From Lachnoclostridium sp. UBA5890 (GTDB taxonomy: Bacteria > Bacillota > Clostridia > Lachnospirales > Lachnospiraceae), in the NCBI GenBank assembly GCA_002431395.1, contig DJEU01000006.1, forward strand, positions 1 through 39,296: a stretch of DNA of 39,296 nt, in the 5' to 3' direction. The first letter of the stretch is position 1. Every line of letters starts with the position of its first letter. Positions 26,159 through 35,155 of this stretch are shown one piece after another. Made by a program: the position numbers and the translations under genes. The notes under the pieces are model-generated. The model ran no database searches and had not been told where the DNA came from. It saw only the letters and a program-made list of their open reading frames with translations.

Positions 26159-26204
26159 AAAAGGCAACGTAAAACGGGAAATTAAGTAAAATCCGTTGCC
26201 TTTT
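26159..26204 (-). terminator. Terminator of the S8 protease gene
   Basis: AAAAGGCAACG (26159-26169) and CGTTGCCTTTT (26194-26204) form a perfect 11-bp stem beginning 5 nt after the minus-strand stop codon. A third partial copy, GTTGCCTTT, lies at about 26132. Confidence 0.75.
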
Positions 26205-26208
26205 CCCA

Positions 26209-27945
26209 TCAGCAACCCACGCGGGGAAGTTTCTTATAGCTTCCACTCCATATCTTTTTCCCACTTACCTTTTGGGCGCGGATGCTTACCTGCATTTTCT
26301 TGCTGTAGGTTAAAGTGATTTTCGTTTTCTTTGTGTAAAACCACCGTGTTTCGCCGTTCTTTTTGTTTTTAACACGGATTTGGTATCTTGTTGCTGTTTT
26401 GCATTTTTTCCATTTTATGGTAATCTTGTGCTTGCCCTTTTTTCTTTGAGTTATCTTTTGGATCTTAAGTGATTTGGTATTAAACTTTTTTCCCGGGGCG
26501 GCGGTGCTGTCAGGTACCGAGGTGTTACCGGGCGAAGGGGTTCCCGGAACCGCCGAAACCGCCGGTGAAGGACTTATCGTCGGAGTTGAAGTCCCGGCAG
26601 GCGTTCCCGTAGGGGTAGGAGATGCCGAATCCGTCGGTGAAGGGCTTCTAACCGGAGTAGTGGATGGAGTGGAAGTTCCGGCAGGTGTTTCCGTAGCCGT
26701 CGGAGACGCCGAATTTGTCGGCAAAGGCGTTTTGGTCGGAGCCGGGCTTCCCGAAGGCGTTATTGCAGGCGATGGAGATGTCGACGCCCCCGTCTCTTTT
26801 TTCAGATCCTCGATGATATGCTGCAGCGAATTTTTCAGATTCAGGCGTGGGGTCATATAAATGAGGCCGGAATCTGCTGTATAAGTATAAACAGAATCAC
26901 TCATAAGTAGATATTTCTTGGTATCTGCAAGCAGATCTTCCCGGTTTTCGTAAGTTTTATTTGCTTCGAGAACCCCCATAATTACTGCTGCGCTGCCGGC
27001 GGCCATAGGGGAAGCCATCGAAGTTCCGCTTTTTTCTGCGTACGAATTGTAGCGGGTGGTAGAGAGAATGGACTCGCCCGGGCAGAGGATGTCGTAAGGG
27101 GCAGGGGAAGTATCCACAAAATTCGAAGAAGTCCAGCATCCATCTGCTGTATTACCCGCCATTACGCCAATCACGTAGGGATAGGCGGCAGGGTACATGG
27201 TGGAGTCCGAAGAGGCTCTTCCGTCATTGCCGGCTGCTGCGACAAGAAGACAGGAAGAGGAAGCTTTTTCCAATTCTTCGGCGAACGTGCTGTTTTTATT
27301 ATAACTGCCAAACGACATATTGATCACGTCTGCGCCATTTGCGACCGCGTATTCGACCGCTTTTGTGGCATTGGCAAACGAAAAACTGTTTTTGGAATTT
27401 CCCGCTTTTAAGATCATAATTTTTGTATGATATCCGACACCGGCGTAGCCAACTGCATTGTTCGGATCCATGCCAATAATTCCGCTGACGTGCGTGCCAT
27501 GGCTGGAATTAGAATCATCTTCCGGGGCTTCATAACGAAGTGGAGCGGAGGGATTATCCGGGACCGGAGTAGGAACATTGTTAATAAAATCCACGCCGTA
27601 AATATCGTCGATGTAGCCATTGCCGTCGTCATCCACATTGTCCGTGCCATTTCGTTCTGCTTCATTGATCCAAAGGGAATCGGCGAGATCCTCATGGGAC
27701 AATTCTGCACCGGTATCAATGACTGCAATCACAGTCTCTTTGACCGGATAGCCGTCCAGGACAGCAGCGGTGTCATCGGCGCCGATCGCCGCAAGGTAAT
27801 ACGGGGAAGCGGAGAAAGACGAAGATTCTGTCGAAAGTGCCGATGCCTGTGAGGACATCGCGTCCGGCTCGGACGGCGTCCATACAAACATGTTAAAATA
27901 TGGGAAAAGCAATAAAACAATAAATACAATACAAATCCGTTTCAT
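26209..27945 (-). CDS. Secreted subtilisin-family (S8) serine protease with repeat linker and Fn3-like end domain
   Basis: The product is 578 residues. A hydrophobic N-terminal signal (about 1-24) leads to the catalytic domain (about 65-345). The triad is visible as Asp77 (VIDTGA), His149 (SSHGTHV) and Ser309 (GTSMASP), with the oxyanion Asn240 (AAAGND). A Pro/Ser/Thr-rich linker with an internal 28-residue repeat (about 370-480) and a lysine-rich Fn3-like domain (about 490-578) follow. There is no long propeptide. It is probably a surface or extracellular protease that processes its own or host proteins. The start at 27945 is supported by AAAGGGGG upstream; the frame stays open much further but overlaps the divergent gene. 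It has its own promoter at 27978-28006. Confidence 0.9.
   Translation of the reverse strand: MKRICIVFIVLLLFPYFNMFVWTPSEPDAMSSQASALSTESSSFSASPYYLAAIGADDTAAVLDGYPVKETVIAVIDTGAELSHEDLADSLWINEAERNGTDNVDDDGNGYIDDIYGVDFINNVPTPVPDNPSAPLRYEAPEDDSNSSHGTHVSGIIGMDPNNAVGYAGVGYHTKIMILKAGNSKNSFSFANATKAVEYAVANGADVINMSFGSYNKNSTFAEELEKASSSCLLVAAAGNDGRASSDSTMYPAAYPYVIGVMAGNTADGCWTSSNFVDTSPAPYDILCPGESILSTTRYNSYAEKSGTSMASPMAAGSAAVIMGVLEANKTYENREDLLADTKKYLLMSDSVYTYTADSGLIYMTPRLNLKNSLQHIIEDLKKETGASTSPSPAITPSGSPAPTKTPLPTNSASPTATETPAGTSTPSTTPVRSPSPTDSASPTPTGTPAGTSTPTISPSPAVSAVPGTPSPGNTSVPDSTAAPGKKFNTKSLKIQKITQRKKGKHKITIKWKKCKTATRYQIRVKNKKNGETRWFYTKKTKITLTYSKKMQVSIRAQKVSGKKIWSGSYKKLPRVGC
26582..26729 (-). repeat. Tandem 84-bp-period repeat inside the protease linker
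   Basis: The unit at 26582-26645 recurs at 26666-26729 with several substitutions. It encodes two copies of a segment containing SPTxTxTPAGTST, so the linker can vary in length by unit gain or loss. Confidence 0.7.
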
Positions 27946-27977
27946 ATAAAACCCCCTTTGTGCTATTTGCTGCTTCC

Positions 27978-28006
27978 AGTTTACCATATTTAGAAATGTC
28001 TTACAA
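27978..28006 (-). promoter_or_regulatory. Promoter of the S8 protease gene
   Basis: On the minus strand, TTGTAA (28006-28001), a 17-nt spacer and TAAACT (27983-27978) with an extended -10 TG. It lies about 33 nt upstream of the start codon. Confidence 0.6.
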
Positions 28007-28042
28007 GGCTTGCAAAAACACATTTTTTTCATAATGTTGGTG

Positions 28043-28071
28043 TTGTAAGATGGCCCGTTCTGTGATAACAT
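28043..28071 (+). promoter_or_regulatory. Promoter of the sugar-sensing operon
   Basis: TTGTAA (28043-28048), a 17-nt spacer and TAACAT (28066-28071) with an extended -10 TG. The -35 hexamer is identical to that of the divergent protease promoter, and the leader to ATG 28096 would be very short. Confidence 0.55.
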
Positions 28072-28095
28072 CATACATAAGGAGGTGGTCTGGTT

Positions 28096-30000
28096 ATGCT
28101 TCAGAACAAACGAAAAACCATAGGGGTATTTGCGGAACGAGTAAAAGATGAATTTCAGATGCGGCTGTGCCAGGGAATTATCGAAGAGGCAGAGAAACAG
28201 GGATATAATGTGGCAGTTTTTACTAATTATGGTAAATATGGATACAATAATGAGCATTTTATTGGGGATCAGATGATATGGGATTTGCCGCGTTATGAGG
28301 AATTTTCTGGTGTGATACTGGCATTGGATACAATGAGTGAAAAAAGCAGCCGGCAGAAGATTGTTGACAATGTGCGGGAATATTGTCATTGTCCGGTGGT
28401 CAGCATTCGTGAAAAAGTAGAGGGAGCAGTGAACTTTCTTGTGGAAAATACGACGGGGATGGCAGGACTTATCCGGCATTTTATTGAATTGCATGGAAAA
28501 AAGAGACTTTGCTTTATGAGTGGACCGGAAACGTATTGGGATGCGAGAGAGCGGATGCAGTGCTTTTTAGATACGATGAAAGAATATGAACTCCCGGTAA
28601 CAGAACATCAGATGTTTTACGGAGACTATTGGTACAATATGGGAGCTCAGGCGTGTGACTGGTTTTTGGCAGAGAAAGAGATGCCGGAAGTAATTTTATG
28701 TGCGAATGACCACATGGCATTGGCGGTGGCAAGCGAGTTGATCAAGCGGGGAATCCGTGTGCCGGAAGATATCTGCGTCAGCGGATACGATGGGCTGCTG
28801 GAGACGCTTTCCTTTACACCGGCGATTACGACGATGCGAGTGCCTTTCCAGAAAATGGGAAAACAGGCGGTGGAGTTGATTGCAGAAAATCAGGAAACCG
28901 AGGATTGGAAAAAAATAAAAAAAGTTTGTTTTGAAGCAGAAATTTTGGCGAGAGAATCCTGTGGATGCATGGCAAAAGCGGGCGAAAAGATTATTTTGGA
29001 GAAGCAGCGCGAATACGATGAAATGCAGGCGGAGCACAACCGGGCAACGCAGTTTGACTATATGTCCATTTACCTGAGTCAGGCAGAATCCATCGAAGAT
29101 ATCGCAGATTATATCGCTGAATTTCATAAAAATATGTATGGTATCCGAGACTATGGGCTTTGCCTCTGTGAAATGCTTCACGATGCGCAGGGGTACCAGT
29201 CGTATACGGAGCAGATGGAATTGTGTGTTTATATTAAGGATAATGAGAAACAGAACGGGATACGTATCCCATTCGAACGGCGGGAACTTCTGCCGGAAGA
29301 ATTGATCCGTGATAAACCTCAGGTGTGGTATTTTGCACCGATTCATTTTCAGGACAGCTGCTACGGTTATGAGGCTTTCCGATTTTGGAATTGGCAAAAT
29401 ACGGCAAATTTATTCTTTCGATGGAATATCAATATTGGCAACAAAATTCATGATCTACTCATTGAAGATAAGATGAAAACGTTGATCGATGAACTTGCCT
29501 ATATGTACGACCGCGACGAATTGACCGACTGGTACAACCGGCGCGGACTGGAAAAGCAGGGTGTCAGACTGTTGGAACAGGCAAAACAGGAGAAGATTCC
29601 ATTGTTTTTGTGCGTTATCGACCTCGATGGAATGAAGCAGATCAATGATAATTTCGGGCATATCGAGGGCGATTTTGCCTTGAAGAAAGTATGTGAGACG
29701 ATTTCGGGGGCGTGCCGGGGAGAATATTTGTGTGCGCGTACCGGCGGTGACGAGTTTGTCGTATTGGCAAAAAATGTAACCGAGATGGAAGGCCGCGCAT
29801 GGATGCTGAAAATGGAAAACGAATTGGAAAGATTTAACAACTCGGGTGAAAAACCGTATGCGATTCATGCCAGTTACGGAATTACGAGCCGTGTACCTGG
29901 GGAAAATGAGAGCATGCAGCAGTATATCAAAGAAAGTGATGAAAAAATGTACCGTTATAAAGTGATGAATAAAAAACGGCGAGGTGAGGAACTCCGTTGA
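28096..30000 (+). CDS. LacI-type sugar-binding sensor fused to a GGDEF diguanylate cyclase domain
   Basis: The product is 634 residues without signal peptide, membrane span or helix-turn-helix, so it should be a soluble cytoplasmic sensor. Residues about 7-290 form a periplasmic-binding/LacI-core domain (KTIGVFAERVKDEFQ, LCANDHMALAVASEL, VSGYDG, TTMRVPFQKMGKQAVELI). A linker region (about 295-455) follows. The C-terminal GGDEF domain (about 465-625) has the intact active site GGDEF at 550-554. The product-inhibition site expected nine residues earlier reads RGEY, not RxxD. It probably makes cyclic-di-GMP in response to an intracellular sugar. It is the first gene of the sensor operon, 11 nt from the next gene. 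GGAGGTGG precedes ATG 28096. Confidence 0.85.
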   Translation: MLQNKRKTIGVFAERVKDEFQMRLCQGIIEEAEKQGYNVAVFTNYGKYGYNNEHFIGDQMIWDLPRYEEFSGVILALDTMSEKSSRQKIVDNVREYCHCPVVSIREKVEGAVNFLVENTTGMAGLIRHFIELHGKKRLCFMSGPETYWDARERMQCFLDTMKEYELPVTEHQMFYGDYWYNMGAQACDWFLAEKEMPEVILCANDHMALAVASELIKRGIRVPEDICVSGYDGLLETLSFTPAITTMRVPFQKMGKQAVELIAENQETEDWKKIKKVCFEAEILARESCGCMAKAGEKIILEKQREYDEMQAEHNRATQFDYMSIYLSQAESIEDIADYIAEFHKNMYGIRDYGLCLCEMLHDAQGYQSYTEQMELCVYIKDNEKQNGIRIPFERRELLPEELIRDKPQVWYFAPIHFQDSCYGYEAFRFWNWQNTANLFFRWNINIGNKIHDLLIEDKMKTLIDELAYMYDRDELTDWYNRRGLEKQGVRLLEQAKQEKIPLFLCVIDLDGMKQINDNFGHIEGDFALKKVCETISGACRGEYLCARTGGDEFVVLAKNVTEMEGRAWMLKMENELERFNNSGEKPYAIHASYGITSRVPGENESMQQYIKESDEKMYRYKVMNKKRRGEELR

Positions 30001-30011
30001 GATAAGGTGGT

Positions 30012-30995
30012 ATGTCAGAGAAAATGAAAAAGAAAAGCAGACAAAATTCCGTGCTTATGGGGATGCTGATCTGTATTGTCATTGCGTTTGCCGTGACCCT
30101 TGGCGGCTTTGCCATTTTGCGGAGACAGATGGCAGAGACCGGTCTTGAGGAGACGAAAGAGCAGTCTTACGAGGCGCATTATGCCTTTATTGTGGACAAC
30201 CCCGAAGACGAATATTGGCAGCAGGTGTATGAGGCCGCGAAAGAAGAAGGAAAAAAGCAAAACATCTATGTGGAGCAGATTTCCGACAATGTGTCGCAGA
30301 CATATGAGACAAAAGAATATATGGACATCGCGATTGCGGAAAAAGTGGATGGAATTTTACTGCAATCGTCTTCCAAGTCCGTGGGAACGGAGATGGACGC
30401 GGCGATGGAAGCCGGAATCCCGGTCGTGACGATGCTTCATGACAACTATAGTGGCAGACGGTGTGCGTTTGTCGGCGTCAATGACAGCAGTCTCGGAGAC
30501 AGCTATGCAGAGTTGATACAGGAAAATATTTCCAAGAAGAAAAACGATGTCCTTGTGCTGATGGAAAAAAACGGAGATCTCGGAGAGAGCAATCTGGTTT
30601 TGCAGACCATTCGGCAGAAAGTGCAGGGAGCGAAAATCCGTGTGCAGCTTCTGGAAGGAGAAGATGAATTTGCGACAGAAAAGGCGGTCCGAGACTGTAT
30701 ATTAGATGAGAAACAGTGCCCGGATGTGCTTGTCAGCCTGTCTTTGACAGGAACGGCATATGCTTATCAGGCAGTCGTTGATTACAGTAAAGTAGGTTCG
30801 GTCAAGATCATTGGAGCCTATGAAAATGACGAGATCCGGCGAGGGTTGGAAAAAAATGTCATTGCCGCGAGCGTATCAATTGACCCCGAGGCGATTGGAC
30901 AGACGACAATCCGGACATTGCAGGAATATAAGAAAAATGGTATCGTAAACGAATATCAGATGATACAGCAAAACGTGATAAGAGGCGGAAAATGA
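30012..30995 (+). CDS. Membrane-anchored sugar-binding-like sensor protein (XylFII-like)
   Basis: The product is 327 residues. One N-terminal membrane segment (about 15-36) without a lipobox suggests an anchor facing outward. The rest is a type-I periplasmic-binding fold (Peripla_BP_4): AFIVDNPEDEYWQQVYEAAK, VDGILLQSSS, GIPVVTMLHD, FVGVNDSSLG and KIIGAYENDEIRRGL. The reading frame overlaps the histidine kinase start by 4 nt, so the two are translationally coupled. The arrangement matches three-component systems such as XylFII-LytS in Clostridium beijerinckii, where the anchored binding protein senses xylose for the kinase. The actual ligand here cannot be read from the sequence. Confidence 0.8.
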   Translation: MSEKMKKKSRQNSVLMGMLICIVIAFAVTLGGFAILRRQMAETGLEETKEQSYEAHYAFIVDNPEDEYWQQVYEAAKEEGKKQNIYVEQISDNVSQTYETKEYMDIAIAEKVDGILLQSSSKSVGTEMDAAMEAGIPVVTMLHDNYSGRRCAFVGVNDSSLGDSYAELIQENISKKKNDVLVLMEKNGDLGESNLVLQTIRQKVQGAKIRVQLLEGEDEFATEKAVRDCILDEKQCPDVLVSLSLTGTAYAYQAVVDYSKVGSVKIIGAYENDEIRRGLEKNVIAASVSIDPEAIGQTTIRTLQEYKKNGIVNEYQMIQQNVIRGGK

Positions 30996-32461
30996 AGCGA
31001 GCATCGATTAGCACAAAAATGATCGTATTATTGATATTTACGTCGGTTATGACATTGGTGATCAATGTCATGATGTTTCTCAATATCAATCAGGTGCTTG
31101 TTCAGATTGAGCAGGTATATGCGACCAATGTGCAGTTAAATGAAATGACAGAAGAACTGGATAAGGTGCATTCGGAGATGTTGGAATATTTAAAAACGAG
31201 AGATTCGAATGTCTTACAGGAATATTACATCAGTCAGCAGAATCTGTCAGAACAGCTGGTCCAGGTGCAGGAAGAGACGATGGACCGGCAGACCAGTGTC
31301 TTGAAAAATAATATTTATTACCTTGGAAAAAATTACCTGAAAGTGTCCGAGGAGGCAGTAACGGCAAAACGGGGAAGAGACGTTCAGACTTACGGAGACC
31401 GTTACGAAGAAGCCGGAAAAATAAAGGAATACCTCAATGGCTACATCAGCAGCCTGAATAATATACAGTTTCAGGGGAATTCCAATAATTACCTGCTTTT
31501 GCAAAACTCCCTGTATTATATGGAAGTTGTCGGAACGATTATGTTCTTCGTCGTCGTATTGTGCGATACGATCATGGTCGTCATGATGACGAGACGCTTG
31601 ACGAGGCCGTTGAAAATTTTGTCCGGGCGCGCGAAGGAAGTCACAGCGGGGGATCTTTCCGTGGATATCCCGGTATTTCGCACCGGGGATGAAGTCGAGA
31701 GTCTGTCAAAAGCCTTTGACAAGATGATGGGCAGTATCCGTGAATACGTCGAAGCGCAGCGTGTCAGCATGGAAAAAGAAAATGAGATGCGCGAAAATGA
31801 ATTGAAAACGCAGGCATTGTTAAAGGACGCGCAGTTAAAATACCTGCAGTCGCAGATCAATCCGCACTTTCTATTTAATACATTGAATGCGGGGATGCAG
31901 CTTGCGATGATCGAAGATGCCGATAAGACGGCACTTTTCATTGAAAATATGGCAGAGTTTTTCCGCTACAATCTGTCACGTATCAACGAAGATGCAACAC
32001 TGGCAGATGAAATTCAGCTTGTCGATCATTATATTTACATTCTCAATGTGCGTTTTGCCGGAGATATTCATTATAAGAAGGAAATCGAGCCGGGACTGGA
32101 AAATGTTCTTGTGCCGTCCATGATCTTGCAGCCACTTGTGGAGAATGCCGTGCAGTATGGCATCCGTGGTGTCGAGTGGGAAGGATGGGTTACACTGCGC
32201 ATTTGGCAGGAAGCCGGCACCGTTTATATCGAAGTCGCCGACAATGGACGTGGCATGAGCCGGGAACTCATCGAACGTGTACTGCAGGGAGAAAATGTAA
32301 AAAATAGGAAAAATAGCAAATCCAATGGAATTGGTATTTACAATGTATTGGAGCGGCTGCAGATGTATTATACGACGGAAGATGTATTGGAGATCGAGAG
32401 TGACGGCGAAGGAAAGGGAACGCGGTTTATTCTTAAAATTCCGAAGGAGGTGAGACCATGA
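30992..32461 (+). CDS. YesM/LytS-type sensor histidine kinase
   Basis: The product is 489 residues. Two membrane segments (about 10-30 and 177-200) enclose an extracytoplasmic helical region of about 145 residues. A HAMP domain (about 200-255) is followed by a coiled coil and a His_kinase domain with His292 in QINPHFLFNTLN. The ATPase domain (about 370-485) has ENAVQYGI, DNGRGM and NGIGIYN. It starts within the end of the binding-protein gene (ATGA overlap) and overlaps the response-regulator gene the same way. The small external region has no ligand-binding fold of its own, which suits sensing through the neighbouring binding protein. Confidence 0.9.
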   Translation: MKRASISTKMIVLLIFTSVMTLVINVMMFLNINQVLVQIEQVYATNVQLNEMTEELDKVHSEMLEYLKTRDSNVLQEYYISQQNLSEQLVQVQEETMDRQTSVLKNNIYYLGKNYLKVSEEAVTAKRGRDVQTYGDRYEEAGKIKEYLNGYISSLNNIQFQGNSNNYLLLQNSLYYMEVVGTIMFFVVVLCDTIMVVMMTRRLTRPLKILSGRAKEVTAGDLSVDIPVFRTGDEVESLSKAFDKMMGSIREYVEAQRVSMEKENEMRENELKTQALLKDAQLKYLQSQINPHFLFNTLNAGMQLAMIEDADKTALFIENMAEFFRYNLSRINEDATLADEIQLVDHYIYILNVRFAGDIHYKKEIEPGLENVLVPSMILQPLVENAVQYGIRGVEWEGWVTLRIWQEAGTVYIEVADNGRGMSRELIERVLQGENVKNRKNSKSNGIGIYNVLERLQMYYTTEDVLEIESDGEGKGTRFILKIPKEVRP

Positions 32462-34047
32462 TAAAATTACTGCTGGCAGATGATGAAGGAATCGTACTCG
32501 AATCCTTGCAGCGGATCGTGGCGAAAAATTTTGGAGATACGTGCGAAGTGCGGACAGCAAAGACCGGACGAGCGGTGATCGAAGTCGCAGAAGAATTCCG
32601 GCCGGATATCGCGATGTTAGACATTCAGATGCCGGGAATCAATGGTATTGAGGCGATTGAAGAGATTAAAGCATTCTGCCCGAGGACCTGTTTTATCATT
32701 ATGTCTGCCTACGATACATTTGACTATGCGAAAAAAGCGATGTCACTCGGGGTTATGGATTTTATCACGAAGCCCGCCAACACGTCGCGCATCGTCTCGG
32801 CGCTTGAAAAAGCGATGGAAGAAGTGCGCAGACAGCAGAGGCGATGGGAAAAAAGTCTGGAATACAAAGAAAAACTGGAAGCGGTTGTGCCAATCATTGA
32901 GAGTGGAATGATTTATTCGATCTTATTTCAGGACAATTATTCAGGAGATACAGAGCGCTTCCGTGAATTGCTTGACATTCCGGGAGATTATGGCATGATT
33001 CTTGTGATCGAAGTCGGCGACGCGATCGAAAACCGCAAGATGACAAATGTCGTCGGAATGTCGGTAAAAGCGCAGAAATTTTACGATGAATTCCGCCAGA
33101 TCGTGAAGGAATTTTTCCCGGCGACGGTTGGCCCGGTCATGACAAATAAAATCGTCGTTTATGTGCCGGCGGCCGCTCCGGAAAAGGAATACAATGAGCG
33201 AGTAAAAATCATCGAAAAAACCGATAATATGATACAGAAACTGATTTCACGTATCGAACTGCAGTTTCGCGCCGGTGTTGGAAGCATCCGCCCGGTGGAT
33301 GACATTTATCCGTCATATCAGGAAGCCTGCCTGGCGTTGAAAAAGGCTGAGGGAACGGTAATGCATATCAATGACCTTGTGGCGGCGCAGGATGTCGAGG
33401 AAAATTATCCACTGGAGACAGAAAATGCGATGTATGTGGCACTCAAACGTGGTGATGTGTCAAAAACGCTGGAAGAGGCTGCACAGTTCTTTGACTGGAT
33501 GCAGAAAAATTATGCTTCTTGTCTCGACGATGTCCGCCTGAAAGTGTTGGAACTTGTCATGTATGCCGAGCGAATCGCCTTTCACGAGGGCGGAATGTCG
33601 TATCATTTCCGCGACCGAACGAATTATCTGGCGACGGTAACCGGTTTCACCACGATGGATCAGCTGCAGAGCTGGTTTCTCGACTATATGAAAGCGGCGG
33701 CAGAGATCATTCATGCGAAGGCAAGTGAGAAATATAGTGACATTGTGGCGAATGCGAGAGATTATATTGGGAATAATTTCCAAAAAGACATCTCTCTGGA
33801 TGAAGTGAGTCGTGTTGCCAATGTCAGTCCGTATTATTTTAGTAAAGTATTTAAGGAAGAAACCGGCGAGACGTTTGTCGAATATCTGACGGGACTTCGG
33901 ATGGAACACGCAAAAAATCTGCTGCGGGAAAAGGAAAAAAGCATCAAGCAGATCTGTGTGGAGTCCGGTTACAGCGACCCGAATTATTTCAGCCGGATTT
34001 TCAAAAAGACGGTTGGTGTGACCCCGTCGGAATACCGCGAAGGTTAG
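32458..34047 (+). CDS. YesN-type response regulator with AraC DNA-binding domain
   Basis: The product is 529 residues. The receiver domain (about 1-120) has the acidic LLLADDE, phosphoacceptor Asp55 in MLDIQMPG, and Lys in ITKPAN. A long middle region (about 130-420) of the type found in YesN proteins separates it from the AraC-type double helix-turn-helix (about 425-529: ISLDEVSRVANVSPYYFSKVFKEE and ICVESGYSDPNYFSRIFKK). It is translationally coupled to the kinase gene. The likely target is the importer promoter at about 35150-35210, and perhaps its own operon. Confidence 0.92.
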   Translation: MIKLLLADDEGIVLESLQRIVAKNFGDTCEVRTAKTGRAVIEVAEEFRPDIAMLDIQMPGINGIEAIEEIKAFCPRTCFIIMSAYDTFDYAKKAMSLGVMDFITKPANTSRIVSALEKAMEEVRRQQRRWEKSLEYKEKLEAVVPIIESGMIYSILFQDNYSGDTERFRELLDIPGDYGMILVIEVGDAIENRKMTNVVGMSVKAQKFYDEFRQIVKEFFPATVGPVMTNKIVVYVPAAAPEKEYNERVKIIEKTDNMIQKLISRIELQFRAGVGSIRPVDDIYPSYQEACLALKKAEGTVMHINDLVAAQDVEENYPLETENAMYVALKRGDVSKTLEEAAQFFDWMQKNYASCLDDVRLKVLELVMYAERIAFHEGGMSYHFRDRTNYLATVTGFTTMDQLQSWFLDYMKAAAEIIHAKASEKYSDIVANARDYIGNNFQKDISLDEVSRVANVSPYYFSKVFKEETGETFVEYLTGLRMEHAKNLLREKEKSIKQICVESGYSDPNYFSRIFKKTVGVTPSEYREG

Positions 34048-34060
34048 AAAGAAGGAACGT

Positions 34061-35095
34061 ATGAAGCAAGTAACTATAAGAAGGATCTGGTTTTTGCTCT
34101 GTGTGGCAGCAGTCATTTTGCTGACCGGATGTGGAGCAGGCGAGCCGGAAAAGAAAAGCGACTCGGAGGGAATCCGGATCGGATTTTCTTTTGATTCCCT
34201 TGTCATCGAGCGGTGGCAGCGGGACCGCGATGTCTTTGTGTCGCGGGCGCAGGAACTCGGAGCTGCCGTCAATGTGCAGAATGCCGGGGGAGATGTGGCG
34301 GCGCAAAAAAAGCAGATTTCGTATTTTATCGAACAGAAAATGGATGTGATCGTCATTGTGGCAGCGGATACATCGGCACTCAGCGATGTGGTCGCGCAGG
34401 CAAAAGAGCAGGGGATCCACGTCGTCGCCTACGATAGAATGTTAGAAAATGCCAATGTGGATCTGTATCTCTCGTTTGACAGCGAAAAGGTTGGCGAGAT
34501 TTACGGCGATGCCATCACCCGGAAATTTCCAAAAGGCGCACAGATACTGGAAGTTCTTGGCTCGCCGGAAGATTATAATGTGAAATTGTTGGAAAAGGGG
34601 CTGGCTTCCAAATTAGGAAGCGCCTATAAAATAGTAGAAAAGAAATATGCGGAAGGGTGGATCGCAGAACGGGCGTACGATGCGGTATCGGAATATTTTT
34701 CCAAAGGAAAATCCTGTGATGTCGTGGTGTGCGGCAATGATGATCTTGCGACGCAGGCAATTTTGGCACTTTCGGAAAATCAGAAAGCCGGAAAAGTGTA
34801 TGTCCTCGGACAGGACGGCGACCTTGCCGCCTGCCAGCGTATCGTCGAGGGGACACAGGGCGGCACGGCATTTAAAAACATTGATGAGCTTGCCGAGACG
34901 GCAGCAGACCTTTGTGTGAAACTTGCCAAAGGCGAAGACACCGGTGTGACGGCGACGATGTCCGATGGTACTTACGACGTGCCAAGTTACCAGCTTTCCC
35001 CGGTTTTCGTGGATTCGAAAAACATTGATCAAGTGATCATCGAGGGTGGCTTCCATACGAAAGAAGAAGTATATCTCAATAAAAAAGCGAATTAA
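34061..35095 (+). CDS. Sugar-binding lipoprotein (XylF/RbsB-like), last gene of the sensor operon
   Basis: The product is 344 residues. A lipoprotein signal ends in LTGC (Cys about 25). The mature part is a Peripla_BP_4 fold: IRIGFSFDSLVIERWQRDRD, VIVIVAADTSALSDVVAQAK, VVAYDRML, VVCGNDDLATQAI and VYVLGQDGDLAACQRI. It resembles D-xylose-binding proteins (the AYDR motif), as does the second lipoprotein at 35270. It lies 13 nt after the regulator and before a strong terminator, so it belongs to the sensor operon and not to the importer operon. It may deliver sugar to the same importer or assist sensing. Confidence 0.85.
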   Translation: MKQVTIRRIWFLLCVAAVILLTGCGAGEPEKKSDSEGIRIGFSFDSLVIERWQRDRDVFVSRAQELGAAVNVQNAGGDVAAQKKQISYFIEQKMDVIVIVAADTSALSDVVAQAKEQGIHVVAYDRMLENANVDLYLSFDSEKVGEIYGDAITRKFPKGAQILEVLGSPEDYNVKLLEKGLASKLGSAYKIVEKKYAEGWIAERAYDAVSEYFSKGKSCDVVVCGNDDLATQAILALSENQKAGKVYVLGQDGDLAACQRIVEGTQGGTAFKNIDELAETAADLCVKLAKGEDTGVTATMSDGTYDVPSYQLSPVFVDSKNIDQVIIEGGFHTKEEVYLNKKAN

Positions 35096-35099
35096 GAGC

Positions 35100-35141
35100 A
35101 GTAGCACAATTTTGTAATCAAGATTGTGCTACTCTTTTTTT
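35100..35141 (+). terminator. Terminator between the sensor and importer operons
   Basis: AGTAGCACAAT (35100-35110) pairs with ATTGTGCTACT (35123-35133), followed by C and a run of seven T. This is a strong Rho-independent terminator. Confidence 0.9.
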
Positions 35142-35155
35142 GTGCGGCTAGAAAA

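Noticed and set aside
26474..26860. Gly/Val-rich plus-strand frame inside the protease gene
   Set aside because: It is the antisense reading of the Pro/Ser/Thr repeat linker.
27946..28494. Upstream extension of the S8 protease frame
   Set aside because: It overlaps the divergent GGDEF gene and both promoters; the ribosome-binding site and signal peptide fit the start at 27945.
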